Assembly (NCBI GenBank): GCA_014237395.1 | Contig: JABZFP010000018.1 | Coordinates: 62,001 to 126,000 of the forward strand | Direction: 5' to 3' | Length of the DNA stretch: 64,000 nt | Source of the DNA: Desulfobacteraceae bacterium | Lineage (GTDB): Bacteria; Desulfobacterota; Desulfobacteria; Desulfobacterales; UBA5852 | Part shown: positions 10,171 through 18,634 of the stretch, in pieces | Numbering within the stretch: the first letter of the stretch is position 1 | Layout of the letters: the number at the start of each line of letters is the position of its first letter | Notes under the pieces: model-generated | The model's database searches: none | Told to the model about the DNA's origin: nothing | Seen by the model: the letters and a program-made list of their open reading frames with translations, nothing else | Position numbers and translations under genes: made by a program

Positions 10171-10524
10171 TCAGGCCAGGGTGTCCAACAGGGTCCCGAT
10201 CATTTCATCGCGGGTTTGGATGGTTTTCAAATTGGCTTTGTAGCCGATTTCGGTCGGAATCATGCCGCTCATTTCATCGGCCAGATCGACATTCGACAAT
10301 TCCGTTTCCACACCGGGGGCCTCCGGCGCCAGCGGATCCTGCGGGGCCGGCGACAGGTCTTTGCGCAGATGGACCCGCACGTCACCGGCCTCACCTTCCG
10401 CTAAAACGACCTGATCACGCTTGTAGCCATTCGTGTTGACATTGGCAATATTATTGGCGCTGCTCGCCATTTTGCGCTCGTGCGCCTGGAGGGAGGACAG
10501 GGTGCTGCTGAGACCGGTCACCAT
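10171..10524 (-). CDS. Short flagellar basal-body rod/hook-like protein (FlgC/FlgE-type ends only)
   Basis: The 117-residue protein has the N-terminal rod-protein signature (SSANNIANVNTNGYKRD) and, after a short linker, the C-terminal rod signature (VDLADEMSGMIPTEIGYKAN followed by LKTIQTRDEMIGTLLDTL). These ends form the coiled-coil packing of rod and hook subunits in the flagellar axis. FlgC is usually about 135-150 residues and sits in a flgB-flgC-fliE operon. Here the gene is alone between kinase and regulator genes, so it is an orphan and may be a specialised rod or adaptor protein. A perfect AAAGGAGGT ribosome site 6 nt before the ATG supports expression. Confidence 0.72.
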   Translation of the reverse strand: MVTGLSSTLSSLQAHERKMASSANNIANVNTNGYKRDQVVLAEGEAGDVRVHLRKDLSPAPQDPLAPEAPGVETELSNVDLADEMSGMIPTEIGYKANLKTIQTRDEMIGTLLDTLA

Positions 10525-10889
10525 CGGGCGACCTCCTTTCGTTCGTATCCATCCGTGAAATGGCCCCTATGCGAATGTCCCGGACGATGATGCTGCAACC
10601 ATGACGATGGACGCTAACCCCGCACCCCCAGGAAAGAGGGAACCATTAGCTCTGTTATCGGTCCATGGGGGAATTCCTTTAGCCTTTTTTCAATCCGTCG
10701 AGGGGTTTTGGCAGAAATCGCCGGGACCGGCCATCACTGCGCATAGAGTGTCGCGCGTCTCAAGTTTTTGGGGATAGGGGCGATAAGGCTATTGGTACCC
10801 TTTTTCTGTGGGACAGCGCCGGTTGACCCATGGTTGTCAGCGGCGCGAATGCCCTTTGATCGACCTGCAAGCCTTGAACGGACGGCACC
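10525..10889. other. Divergent intergenic region (365 bp)
   Basis: Lies between the minus-strand rod-like gene and the plus-strand sigma-54 activator, so it must hold both promoters. Apart from the ribosome site of the rod gene I see no credible -24/-12 element, terminator or small gene. Confidence 0.45.
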
Positions 10890-12662
10890 ATGCTCATATC
10901 AACACCATCCTACGATCATAAGCGGCCGGAAAAGCCATCAGACGAGACCCCGCCGCACCGACACGACATCACCTATCGCACTATCTTCGAAAATACGGGA
11001 ACCGCTACGGTCATCGTCGAAGAAGACATGACCATTATCAAAGCAAATGCCAAATTCGAAGAACTGACGGGCTACCCGTGCCGGGAAATCGAGGGAGTTA
11101 AACGCTGGCCGGAATTCGTCCATCCGGACTATGTAGAAATGATGAAAGGGTTCCATATTGCCCGACGCACCGGACAATCACACCCGCCGACCGAGTACGA
11201 GTGCCGGGTCGTCACCCGGGAGGGCACGATCCGTGATATCCAGATGAAAGTCGGTATGATCCACGGCACCCAACAGAGCATCCTGTCCTTCATGGATATC
11301 ACGTCCCGCAAAGAAGCTGAGCGGGCCCTGGTCGAAACCAACCGCGAAATCCGGCAGATGATCGACATATTGGAGGGGGATGTCTACACCAGCACGGCGG
11401 ACTACAAGATCGAATTCATGAACCAAGGCCTGATAAAACGAATTGGTCGTGAGGCGCTCGGCGAACCTTGCTACAAGGTCCTCCACGACCTCGACCGCCC
11501 CTGCGCGTTCTGTCGAAACGCCCAAGTATTCAAGGGCGAAAGCGTACGCTGGGAGATACGAAGCCCGAAAGACGAGCGCTGGTACTTCGCCCTCGAAAAC
11601 CCCATTTTTCGGGACGGGCAGGTGGTCCGCAAACAATCGGTCATTATCGACATCACCGAACGGAAAATGGCCGAGGAGACCCTCCAGAAAGAGCACGCCA
11701 TCCTGAAACAGTCGCTGCAGAACCGTCAGCGCTTCGGGCAGATCATTGGGCAATGTTCCCGGATGCAGGATGTCTACCAGCATATTCTGCAAGCCGCCGC
11801 CACCGATTCCCCGGTGATCGTCTATGGCGAATCAGGCACCGGGAAAGAACTCGTGGCCCGCGCCATCCATGAAATGAGCGACCGCAGCAGCAACCCCTTT
11901 ATCACGGTCAACTGTGGCGCCATCCCTGCCAATCTGCTGGAAAGCGAGTTTTTCGGCCATGTCCCGGGCGCTTTTACGGGGGCCGAGCGCATCAAGAAAG
12001 GCCATCTGGAAGTCGCCCACCGGGGCACGCTCTTCATGGACGAAATCGGTGAAATCGAAAAATCGCTCCAGCCCAAGCTGTTGCGGGCCATTGAAGGCGG
12101 CGGGTATACACCGGTTGGCGCGGAGACCCTCAAACGGCCCGACGTGCGCATCATTGCGGCCACCAACCGTGATCTGCAGCAAATGGTTTCCGAGGGACGC
12201 ATGCGATCCGATTTTTTTTACCGGATCCATGTCATCCCGATCTACCTGCCGCCTTTGCGGGAGCGTTCCGGCGATCTGCCGCTACTGATCGATCATTTCA
12301 TGGGGCAGATCGATCCCCAAAAAAAACGCCCCATCAGTGCCGGCATCATGGACCAGTTGATGCAACACCACTGGCCCGGCAATGTGCGTGAACTGCAGAA
12401 TGCCTTGAGACAATATGTAGCGCTGGGCCAGCTGGATTTGGCCACGGCAGGGCATCCCCGCAACACAGGGAGCCCCTCAAGCGTCGATGCCCCGCTTAGC
12501 GCGCCGGACGGCGATCTGCAGGACATGGTCAGAGTATACGAGAAAAAGGTCATCTCCCTGGCCCTGCAACGCCACCAATGGCACCGCTCCAAAGCAGCGG
12601 AAAGCCTGGGAATCAACCGCCGGACGCTTTTCAAAAAAATGAAGCAGCACGCGCTCGACTGA
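10890..12662 (+). CDS. PAS-PAS sigma-54-dependent activator
   Basis: The 590-residue regulator has two N-terminal PAS domains (about 25-150 and 155-275); the second carries the Cys motif CAFCRN often found in such sensors. The AAA+ domain shows Walker A GESGTGKE, the sigma-54 contact loop GAFTGA, Walker B LFMDEIGEI and WPGNVREL. A Fis-type helix-turn-helix (RSKAAESLGINRRTLFKKM) ends the protein. It should bind an upstream palindrome and drive sigma-54 transcription in response to a PAS-sensed signal. A perfect palindrome and a sigma-54 promoter lie immediately downstream, ahead of a chemotaxis-type operon, which is the obvious target. The start has only a weak ribosome site. Confidence 0.88.
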   Translation: MLISTPSYDHKRPEKPSDETPPHRHDITYRTIFENTGTATVIVEEDMTIIKANAKFEELTGYPCREIEGVKRWPEFVHPDYVEMMKGFHIARRTGQSHPPTEYECRVVTREGTIRDIQMKVGMIHGTQQSILSFMDITSRKEAERALVETNREIRQMIDILEGDVYTSTADYKIEFMNQGLIKRIGREALGEPCYKVLHDLDRPCAFCRNAQVFKGESVRWEIRSPKDERWYFALENPIFRDGQVVRKQSVIIDITERKMAEETLQKEHAILKQSLQNRQRFGQIIGQCSRMQDVYQHILQAAATDSPVIVYGESGTGKELVARAIHEMSDRSSNPFITVNCGAIPANLLESEFFGHVPGAFTGAERIKKGHLEVAHRGTLFMDEIGEIEKSLQPKLLRAIEGGGYTPVGAETLKRPDVRIIAATNRDLQQMVSEGRMRSDFFYRIHVIPIYLPPLRERSGDLPLLIDHFMGQIDPQKKRPISAGIMDQLMQHHWPGNVRELQNALRQYVALGQLDLATAGHPRNTGSPSSVDAPLSAPDGDLQDMVRVYEKKVISLALQRHQWHRSKAAESLGINRRTLFKKMKQHALD

Positions 12663-12671
12663 CCCCGCTTC

Positions 12672-12687
12672 GGGAACGATCGTTCCC
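12672..12687. promoter_or_regulatory. Perfect 16-bp palindrome GGGAACGATCGTTCCC, candidate activator site
   Basis: A perfect inverted repeat 10 bp after the stop of the sigma-54 activator and about 180 bp upstream of the -24/-12 promoter at 12847. Position and symmetry fit an enhancer site for the Fis-type DNA-binding domain of the activator. The intervening stretch is AT-rich and could bend (IHF-like). Binding is inference. Confidence 0.55.
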
Positions 12688-12846
12688 AATAACTTCATCC
12701 TCAATTATTACTATATGTTATCGATCCCCTTCCCTGGTTTGAGAGCGTTTGACCCCAATCGTGCAGTACAGGGTTTATCGGAGGCTGGCCCCCATTTTAA
12801 ATAGCAATTTCTAATAGTTATGAACTTTTTAGCCATTCCGGACGAT

Positions 12847-12863
12847 TTGGCACTGTCATTGCT
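12847..12863 (+). promoter_or_regulatory. Sigma-54 promoter TTGGCACTGTCATTGCT
   Basis: Near-perfect -24/-12 element: TTGGCAC, five bases, TTGCT, with GG and GC exactly 12 nt apart. Predicted start near 12874, about 40 nt before the ATG at 12913. It also shows that longer open frames starting at 12820 are not real starts, because they would begin upstream of the promoter. Confidence 0.88.
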
Positions 12864-12912
12864 CTATTCTGAGCCGGAATTGATGACGCACAACATTATT
12901 AAAGGAACCGAC

Positions 12913-13275
12913 ATGAATATCCTGATTGCCGAAGATGAATTCGCCACGGCCGATGCCATCCAGCGCCTGGTTGACCATATGGGACACGCAACGCGCTGGG
13001 CCTGCTCGGGTCCGGAGGCGCTTATCAGTCTCGAGAAGACGCCCTGCGAGCTGATGATCCTGAGCGCGCAGTTGCGTGATGCCGACATCACCTATCTGCT
13101 GCCATCCCTGCGGCGACACCATCCGGATCTGCCGGTGGTGGCCCTGACCTCCCGCAACAGTCTGTCCCTGGAGCAGCAGATCCGAAAATGGGGGGTCATT
13201 TATTACCTGATCAAACCGCTGAATACCGAAGAACTGGGATCCATCGTTTCCCACGTTTCCAATAAACAGGCATAG
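12913..13275 (+). CDS. Receiver-like protein lacking the phospho-acceptor Asp (pseudo-receiver)
   Basis: A 120-residue stand-alone CheY-like domain. The start is set by AAAGGA ten bases upstream and by the sigma-54 promoter at 12847. The acidic pair is present (AEDE, residues 6-9), as are the Thr (VALTS) and Lys (LIKPLN) of the switch. The strand-3 motif reads [12 protein letters not shown], so the position normally held by the phosphorylated Asp is Ser51. The protein is therefore unlikely to be phosphorylated in the standard way and may act as a phosphorylation-independent adaptor or decoy. It is first in a sigma-54 operon with a chemoreceptor and CheW (19-nt gap to the receptor gene). Confidence 0.82.
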   Translation: MNILIAEDEFATADAIQRLVDHMGHATRWACSGPEALISLEKTPCELMILSAQLRDADITYLLPSLRRHHPDLPVVALTSRNSLSLEQQIRKWGVIYYLIKPLNTEELGSIVSHVSNKQA

Positions 13276-13294
13276 GACAAAAAAGGAGAACCCC

Positions 13295-15208
13295 ATGAAA
13301 AAGAGAACATTAGGTTTTAAACTGGTTGCCGGCGGCATTGCCGCCGTACTGATCCCCCTGCTCGTGGTCGGGCTGTTTGCCGTCAACAAGGCCGCCACCT
13401 CCCTGGCGGACGCCTCCAAAAGCCAGGCCTTGAACATCGCCACCGACCTGGCCGAAGCCGTCAATCTCGTGCTGGCCGAACAACTTCAAAAAGTCACGGG
13501 CCTGGCAGCGATTCATGCCTTTCGGGATGCCGCTGCCACCGGTGCCTTGACGGCCAGCGAGGAAGACGCAATAAATCGCCAAATCCATGATTTGATCAAG
13601 GGATTCGGTGAAAATTACGCCGGCCTTTTTCTGGCCGGCCGCGACGGTATCATTTTTTGCGGCACGAAATACAACGGAGCCGCAGACTACAAAGGCATTG
13701 ACATAAACGACCGGGGCTATTTCAAAGCCGTCATGTCCACCGGGAAACCCGTGTTGAGCGATGCCCTGCGATCCAAAAGCACGAAAGAACCCACGGTATA
13801 CGCTGCCGCCCCCCTTAAATCCTCCGATGGACAGACCATCGGCATGGCAGTCCTGGCGTTAAAAATCGATTTCCTGATCGATACCGTCTCCCAGAAAAAA
13901 ATCGGAACCACCGGTTATGCCTATATGGCTAACAGCAACGGCATCATTGTGGCCCACCCCAAACCGGAGTTTGTTCTGGAACTGGACCTCAAAACCCTCC
14001 AAGGCATGGAAGACATCACCCGCCACATGATGAAAGGGGATGCCGGGGTGGACAACTACACCTTCAAGGGCACTGATAAAATTGCGGGCTTTGCCCCCGT
14101 CGCGCTGGCCGGCTGGAGCGTTGCCGCCACCCAGGACAGTGCGGAATTCATGGCTGCTTCCCGCTCGATTCGCAATGTCATCATGGGCGTGGGCCTGGCC
14201 TTTTTAACCGTCACCATTCTGGGCGTGCTGTGGTTTGCCCGCTCCATCACGCTCCCCATCAACCGGGTCGTCGGCCTGATGAACGCCGGGGCGGATGAAG
14301 TGGCATCGGCTTCGGGCCAGGTATCGGCGGCCAGCCAATCCCTGGCGGAAGGTTCCTCTGAACAGGCGGCAGCCATCGAGGAAACCTCGTCTTCCCTGGA
14401 AGAAATGGCCTCCATGACCCGCCAGAACGCGGACAACGCCAGTCAGGCCGACAAACTGATGAAGGATGCCAACCAGGTTATCGACGAAGCCAACCAGTCC
14501 ATGAACCAGATGACCACCTCAATGGTAAAAATCACCCAGACCAGCGAGGAAACCCAGAAAATCGTCAAAACCATCGATGAAATCGCCTTCCAGACCAACC
14601 TGCTGGCCTTGAACGCGGCGGTTGAAGCCGCCCGCGCCGGCGAGGCCGGGGCCGGCTTTGCCGTCGTGGCGGATGAAGTCCGCAACCTCGCGATCCGCGC
14701 CGCCGAGGCCGCCAAGAACACATCGGCGCTGATCGACGACTCGGTCAAGCGCATCAAGGAAGGCTCCGAACTGGTGGAGACGACCAACAGCGCCTTCGAC
14801 AGGGTCGCCCAAAGCTCCGCCAAGGTGGCCGATCTCGTGGCGGAAATCAGCGCCGCCTCGAGTGAACAGGCCCAGGGCATCGAGCAGGTCAATACCGCCG
14901 TTTCCGAAATGGATCAGGTGGTCCAGCAAAACGCGGCCAATGCGGAGGAATCCGCCTCGGCCTCGGAAGAAATGAATGCCCAGGCCGAGCAGATGAAAGC
15001 CGTGGTTACGGAACTGGTGGCCATTATCGGTGGTGCGGAACAGCGGGATCAGGCCCAGGCCGCCCCGCGGGTTCGCAAAGCGGCTGCCGGAAAAATGAAA
15101 CCGGCACGGGTCCCGGCCCGTCGGACATCGGCCGCTGCCAGCGCTTCGGCGGCAAGCAGCGCCCAGGCGATTATTCCGTTCGAAGATGACCAGTTTTCCG
15201 ATTTTTAA
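13295..15208 (+). CDS. Methyl-accepting chemotaxis protein with double-Cache ligand domain
   Basis: The 637-residue receptor has a membrane helix near residues 10-30, a periplasmic dCache-type domain (about 35-275), and a second membrane helix near 290-312. The second helix is followed by [16 protein letters not shown], which resembles only the start of a HAMP domain before long signalling helices. The conserved hairpin tip is [19 protein letters not shown] and [13 protein letters not shown]. The C-terminal tail is Ala/Arg-rich and ends DDQFSDF; no NWETF-type CheR tether is present. It should sense a small molecule and control a CheA kinase via the CheW encoded just downstream. An AAAGGAGAA ribosome site precedes the ATG. 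No cheA is in the window. Confidence 0.92.
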   Translation: MKKRTLGFKLVAGGIAAVLIPLLVVGLFAVNKAATSLADASKSQALNIATDLAEAVNLVLAEQLQKVTGLAAIHAFRDAAATGALTASEEDAINRQIHDLIKGFGENYAGLFLAGRDGIIFCGTKYNGAADYKGIDINDRGYFKAVMSTGKPVLSDALRSKSTKEPTVYAAAPLKSSDGQTIGMAVLALKIDFLIDTVSQKKIGTTGYAYMANSNGIIVAHPKPEFVLELDLKTLQGMEDITRHMMKGDAGVDNYTFKGTDKIAGFAPVALAGWSVAATQDSAEFMAASRSIRNVIMGVGLAFLTVTILGVLWFARSITLPINRVVGLMNAGADEVASASGQVSAASQSLAEGSSEQAAAIEETSSSLEEMASMTRQNADNASQADKLMKDANQVIDEANQSMNQMTTSMVKITQTSEETQKIVKTIDEIAFQTNLLALNAAVEAARAGEAGAGFAVVADEVRNLAIRAAEAAKNTSALIDDSVKRIKEGSELVETTNSAFDRVAQSSAKVADLVAEISAASSEQAQGIEQVNTAVSEMDQVVQQNAANAEESASASEEMNAQAEQMKAVVTELVAIIGGAEQRDQAQAAPRVRKAAAGKMKPARVPARRTSAAASASAASSAQAIIPFEDDQFSDF

Positions 15209-15233
15209 TGGCATTCAGGAGAAAGGAAACAGC

Positions 15234-15707
15234 ATGAAAACCGACCTGACCGGTAAGTACCTTACCTTTCGCCTGGCGGAAGAGGATTATGGCATCCCCC
15301 TGCACCAGGTGAAGGAAATCATCGGCATGATGCCCGTCACCGCTGTGCCCCAGACCCCGGTGCATGTGAAGGGGGTCATCAACCTGCGGGGGCAGGTCAT
15401 CCCGGTGAGCGATCTGCGCCTGCGCTTCGGGATGGACGCCATCGCCTACAACGACCGCACCTGCATCATCGTGGTGGACATCCGGGGTGCCGATAGCACC
15501 ACCCGCATGGGCGTCATCGTGGACGCCGTGTCCGAGGTGCTCAATGTCCGGAAGGAAGAGATCGAAGCGGCCCCGTCCTTTGGCGCCCTTGCCCGCACGG
15601 AGTACATCCTGGGCATGGCCAATATGGACGAAAGCGTTAAGATTCTTCTGGACATCGACCGGGTTTTCGACCCGGAAGACATCGCGGTGCTGGAGAAAGC
15701 CGCCTGA
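15234..15707 (+). CDS. cheW: Chemotaxis coupling protein CheW
   Basis: The 157-residue protein is a single CheW domain: KYLTFRLAEEDYGIPLHQVK at the start, VKGVINLRGQVIPVSDLRLRF in the middle and a LLDIDRVF end. CheW links chemoreceptors to the histidine kinase CheA. The ATG at 15234 is chosen because AGGAGAAAGGA lies just upstream and the family normally starts within about ten residues of this point; a longer frame from 15186 would overlap the receptor gene. It is the last gene of the sigma-54 operon and is followed by a hairpin terminator. With no CheA, CheR or CheB nearby, it presumably couples to an array encoded elsewhere. Confidence 0.93.
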   Translation: MKTDLTGKYLTFRLAEEDYGIPLHQVKEIIGMMPVTAVPQTPVHVKGVINLRGQVIPVSDLRLRFGMDAIAYNDRTCIIVVDIRGADSTTRMGVIVDAVSEVLNVRKEEIEAAPSFGALARTEYILGMANMDESVKILLDIDRVFDPEDIAVLEKAA

Positions 15708-15751
15708 CCAGGGCCTCCCCGCCTTGAAATTACTGCGGTAACCAACAAAGG

Positions 15752-15776
15752 GCCGTTCGGTTATCCGAACGGCTCT
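15752..15776 (+). terminator. Hairpin terminator after cheW
   Basis: A 9-bp perfect stem, GCCGTTCGG at 15752-15760 and CCGAACGGC at 15765-15773, with a TTAT loop. The following T-run is short and interrupted (TCTTGCTT), so termination may be partial. Confidence 0.6.
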
Positions 15777-15840
15777 TGCTTATTCGGCGATGGGTCCCCT
15801 TGAAAATGAAGCGGCCGGACCGGCCGCCGGGTCAACGCGT

Positions 15841-16032
15841 TCAGTTGGTGTCTTTGACAAGGCTGCTGAAAGGCGCAATGCCGTCGAAAAGGCTGGCGGC
15901 GTCTTTGGCCGGCCGGGCACCCGCCGGGGTGCGGCACTGGGGACACGGGAGCGGCGGGACCGCCTCCCCCCTCAGGGCAACGCGGGTAAAGCGGTGGCCG
16001 CAGTGTTGACAGGTATATTCGATGGTGGGCAT
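15841..16032 (-). CDS. FmdB-type small zinc-ribbon protein
   Basis: A 63-residue protein starting MPTIEYTCQHCGHRF with a second pair PCPQC, the paired CxxC pattern of FmdB/CxxC_CxxC_SSSS regulatory-type zinc ribbons. The ATG at 16032 gives the canonical family start; a longer frame to 16068 adds twelve unrelated residues. Role in the cell is not established for most members, though some act in transcription of formamidase-type genes. It lies alone between cheW and a divergently transcribed Fe-S protein gene (77-nt gap). Confidence 0.78.
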   Translation of the reverse strand: MPTIEYTCQHCGHRFTRVALRGEAVPPLPCPQCRTPAGARPAKDAASLFDGIAPFSSLVKDTN

Positions 16033-16109
16033 GATAGCGCTATAATCGAAACCCGGCCCGCACGTCAACGGTCACTGCCAAAACCAACTCGCACGATCGG
16101 AAACCGCCC

Positions 16110-16925
16110 ATGGCCAGCCCTTACGGCATCAAGACCCTGATCCGCCGCACCTTTGCCCAGCGCTTTGTCCTGGCGCGCCTGTCCCACCGCCCCCTCGTCG
16201 GCCGTCTGATCGATCACCTGCTTTTCGAAGGCGACGATATCATGTACCTCCCGCGGGACAATGCCATTCCCGTCAACCACCGCCTCCCTGCCCGTGAGGA
16301 TCTGGCGGTCCCTTCCCAGGTGCTGGAGTATTTCATCCAACGGGCCCGCTATCACTGGGTGATGGATTTCTGCATCTGCCGGGACGCCTCCCATTGCAAG
16401 AGCTACCCAGTGGACCTCGGCTGCCTGTTCATGGGGGAGGCCGCCCGTGATATCAACCCCAAATTCGGAAGACGGGTCACACCGGAAGACGCCATCGCCC
16501 ATACCCGCCGCTGTCGCGAGCAGGGCTTGGTGCACCTGATCGGCCGCAACAAGCTGGACAGCGTCTGGCTCAATGCCGGACCGGCCCACAAGCTGCTGAC
16601 CGTCTGCAACTGCTGCCCCTGCTGCTGCCTGTGGAAAATTCTGCCGGAAATCTCGCCCGTGATCAGCGGCAAATTGACACGCATGCCGGGCATATCGGTG
16701 CACGTTACCGAAGCCTGTGTGGGGTGTGGCACCTGTGCACGGGATGTCTGCTTTGTCGAAGCGATTCATATGGAGGATGGGCGAGCCCGGATCGGCCCGG
16801 AATGCCGGGGCTGCGGGCGGTGTGTGACGGTATGCCCGTCACAAGCCATCGAACTGCGAATCGAGGATGACGCCTTCATCGAAACGACGATTCGCCGTAT
16901 TGCCGATGCCGTCGAGGTTGCCTGA
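16110..16925 (+). CDS. 4Fe-4S dicluster ferredoxin-like protein with extra Cys-rich region
   Basis: A 271-residue soluble protein. The C-terminal 70 residues hold two ferredoxin-type Cys motifs: CVGCGTCARDVC, which has four instead of three residues before the last Cys, and CRGCGRCVTVCP, which is canonical. The N-terminal two thirds contain further Cys clusters (CICRDASHC and VCNCCPCCC) that could bind another metal centre. Proteins with this layout occur in anaerobic deltaproteobacteria, probably as electron carriers or redox sensors; no specific reaction can be assigned. It is not in an obvious operon. Confidence 0.72.
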   Translation: MASPYGIKTLIRRTFAQRFVLARLSHRPLVGRLIDHLLFEGDDIMYLPRDNAIPVNHRLPAREDLAVPSQVLEYFIQRARYHWVMDFCICRDASHCKSYPVDLGCLFMGEAARDINPKFGRRVTPEDAIAHTRRCREQGLVHLIGRNKLDSVWLNAGPAHKLLTVCNCCPCCCLWKILPEISPVISGKLTRMPGISVHVTEACVGCGTCARDVCFVEAIHMEDGRARIGPECRGCGRCVTVCPSQAIELRIEDDAFIETTIRRIADAVEVA

Positions 16926-16952
16926 CACGCTTGTTTTCCAGCGGTGTTCTCG

Positions 16953-17348
16953 TCAGGCGTATGCCTTGCTGCCGATCTGTCGCATCAGCGCGCTCAGGGA
17001 AAGCCCGCAGCTGGGCAGCTTGTCAACGGCGTCCCTAAAATCTTCCCGGGTGGGAACCGGCTGTGCCAGCCAGTCGAAGAGGAAGGTTTCGGCCTGGGCC
17101 CGGGGTACGTTGTCTGCGGCAATAAAGCCTTCGGAAGGCATGCCGGTCCGTGAGTCGACCACCAGGCTGGTCAAGGGCGGCAGCCCCTTTAAGATACAAT
17201 GGGACTGGATCGGCTCCAACAAGCGTCCTAAATCGGATTCGGGAACGCCGATCAGCCGGGCCAAAAGGTCATAGGTCAAAATCCGGCGATGGCCGGCCGA
17301 CATGACCAGCAGGGGCCAGATGCAGACCGTCTGATCGAATCGTGACAT
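16953..17348 (-). CDS. Uncharacterised small protein, possible winged-helix fold
   Basis: The 131-residue protein starts at the ATG at 17348, which has a strong AAGGAGGGT ribosome site; a longer frame to 17381 has none. I do not recognise a named family. A segment reading RRILTYDLLARLIGVPESDL looks like a helix-turn-helix, followed by LPPLTSLVVDSRTGMPSEGF, a motif pattern shared by small uncharacterised proteins of diverse bacteria. No membrane helix or signal peptide. It converges with the Fe-S protein gene (28-nt gap). Confidence 0.6.
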   Translation of the reverse strand: MSRFDQTVCIWPLLVMSAGHRRILTYDLLARLIGVPESDLGRLLEPIQSHCILKGLPPLTSLVVDSRTGMPSEGFIAADNVPRAQAETFLFDWLAQPVPTREDFRDAVDKLPSCGLSLSALMRQIGSKAYA

Positions 17349-17472
17349 AACCACCCTCCTTGCTGTTTGGAATGAAACCAAGATTACCGCAGTTTAGAGT
17401 GGCAGATATCAAAGCGCCATGCAAGACGATTCCTGCGCACGGCCACCCCGATCGCCTGTCGAGACGACTTTA

Positions 17473-18084
17473 TCACCTGCGGCCCTTCCCCAGCCATCGC
17501 CTCAAACGATCAAAGGCCAGCAGAGGCCTGCGCGTCGCAATGAACCACCCCAGCTTGTAGAATTTCCGCTTGACCTGCCGGATCTCCGAGGCGATGGCAT
17601 CCGTGGAACTGCAGAAGGTGGTCAGACAGACTTCCGCCCGGGCGGTATCAGGGAAGATGCAGGGCCCCACCCCGTTTTCAAGAAAGATGCAATCGGCGGC
17701 ATAGAACGGAATCTCTTTTTCCAGACAGGCCACCATCCGTTCGCGGTATGCTTCTGCCACCGTCAGGATGTAAACCAGATCCCACACCCCGATGATGGCC
17801 TCCAGCTGGATGTTGCGGCAGCAAAGCCCCTGGCAGGCCGCGATGCAGCGGTCCATGTTGTGTTCGGCCTGTTTCAGAAGATCAGCTTCCGCCGCCTGAA
17901 TCTCGTCGCAGATCCTGCAAAGCGTCAGGCGATCGGCAGGGCGCAGCCCTGCGATGATCCGTTCCGCTTCCTCGAAGTCGGCTTTGATACCCACAGGCAC
18001 TTTCCTCAGCTCCGACGCCATGGCAGGCGGCGCCCGGTTGTCCGCCTCCTTTTTCCCGACAAGGAGATAAGACGACACTATCAC
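17473..18084 (-). CDS. Uncharacterised Cys-rich protein (GTG start)
   Basis: About 203 residues. The GTG at 18084 is preferred because GGAGG sits seven bases before it; the ATG 21 bases further upstream has no ribosome site. About thirteen Cys residues are present, with clusters LCRIC, CIAACQGLCC and CLTTFC, suggesting metal or Fe-S binding. Two hydrophobic helices (around GVWDLVYILTVAEAY and the Trp/Phe-rich C-terminus) could associate with a membrane. No signal peptide. I cannot name the family or function. A bidirectional terminator lies just upstream. Confidence 0.55.
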   Translation of the reverse strand: MIVSSYLLVGKKEADNRAPPAMASELRKVPVGIKADFEEAERIIAGLRPADRLTLCRICDEIQAAEADLLKQAEHNMDRCIAACQGLCCRNIQLEAIIGVWDLVYILTVAEAYRERMVACLEKEIPFYAADCIFLENGVGPCIFPDTARAEVCLTTFCSSTDAIASEIRQVKRKFYKLGWFIATRRPLLAFDRLRRWLGKGRR

Positions 18085-18161
18085 AAGGCCGCCTCCAAAT
18101 CGCAAGCAGGGATTTCAATGCCTCGGCTCGCCATACGCCGGCCCCTTCCTGCCGGAACCAT

Positions 18162-18195
18162 AAAAAAAAGGCCGATCCCGCTGGAATCGGCCTTT
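18162..18195 (-). terminator. Rho-independent terminator of the lipoprotein gene
   Basis: Ten-bp stem AAAGGCCGAT (18167-18176) with ATCGGCCTTT (18186-18195). Read on the minus strand it is followed by a run of eight T, so it ends transcripts from the gene at 18289-18612. Confidence 0.85.
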
Positions 18196-18288
18196 CAAAT
18201 GGCTTTTTTGGGGTAGAAATGATCGGAATGTAGCCCTCATCGGATCGCTACGACGCATGCCGGTCAAGGACTTAGCGATGCGGTTCTC

Positions 18289-18612
18289 CTAATCGTTCGG
18301 CGCACCTTCGGTCTGGACGACGTCGCCTCCGCCGATGACCTCAAACCGCGTAACCGAAATAAAATTGCCGGCTGACCGTTCAAGAACAGTGCCTGTGATT
18401 GCCACCTTCTGCCCCACCATCGCTGAAAAGTCCTTATTCTCCACCAGCTGGTAAGTTGCGGCACCGTCACTGGCCGTCAGTAAATGCCCCTTTTCGGTCT
18501 TTTCCAGCGTTCCGGTGATCGTTTGCTCTCCCCCCCCGGCGCAGCCGATGAGCGCCACAACCCCTGCCATCAGCAACAGCACGATCAGTGTTCTTATGGT
18601 GTTGGTTTTCAT
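18289..18612 (-). CDS. Small OB-fold-like lipoprotein
   Basis: A 107-residue exported lipoprotein: a basic N-terminus, a hydrophobic core (LIVLLLMAGVVALIG) and a lipobox ending in the lipidated Cys of LIGCAGG near residue 24. The mature part is about 80 residues with the pattern ITGTLEKTEKGHLLT, VGQKVAITGTVLER and ISVTRFEVI, that is, repeated beta strands resembling an OB-fold. Two other proteins in the next 5 kb (19335-19613 and 23353-23634) share the same pattern. Function unknown; likely anchored in an envelope membrane. It has its own terminator. Confidence 0.7.
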   Translation of the reverse strand: MKTNTIRTLIVLLLMAGVVALIGCAGGGEQTITGTLEKTEKGHLLTASDGAATYQLVENKDFSAMVGQKVAITGTVLERSAGNFISVTRFEVIGGGDVVQTEGAPND

Positions 18613-18634
18613 TTAGGGTCCTCCTTCTCGGGTT

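Noticed and set aside
12820..12912. Longer N-terminus for the receiver-like protein
   Set aside because: It would start upstream of the -24/-12 promoter at 12847 and adds residues unlike any receiver; the ATG at 12913 has a ribosome site.
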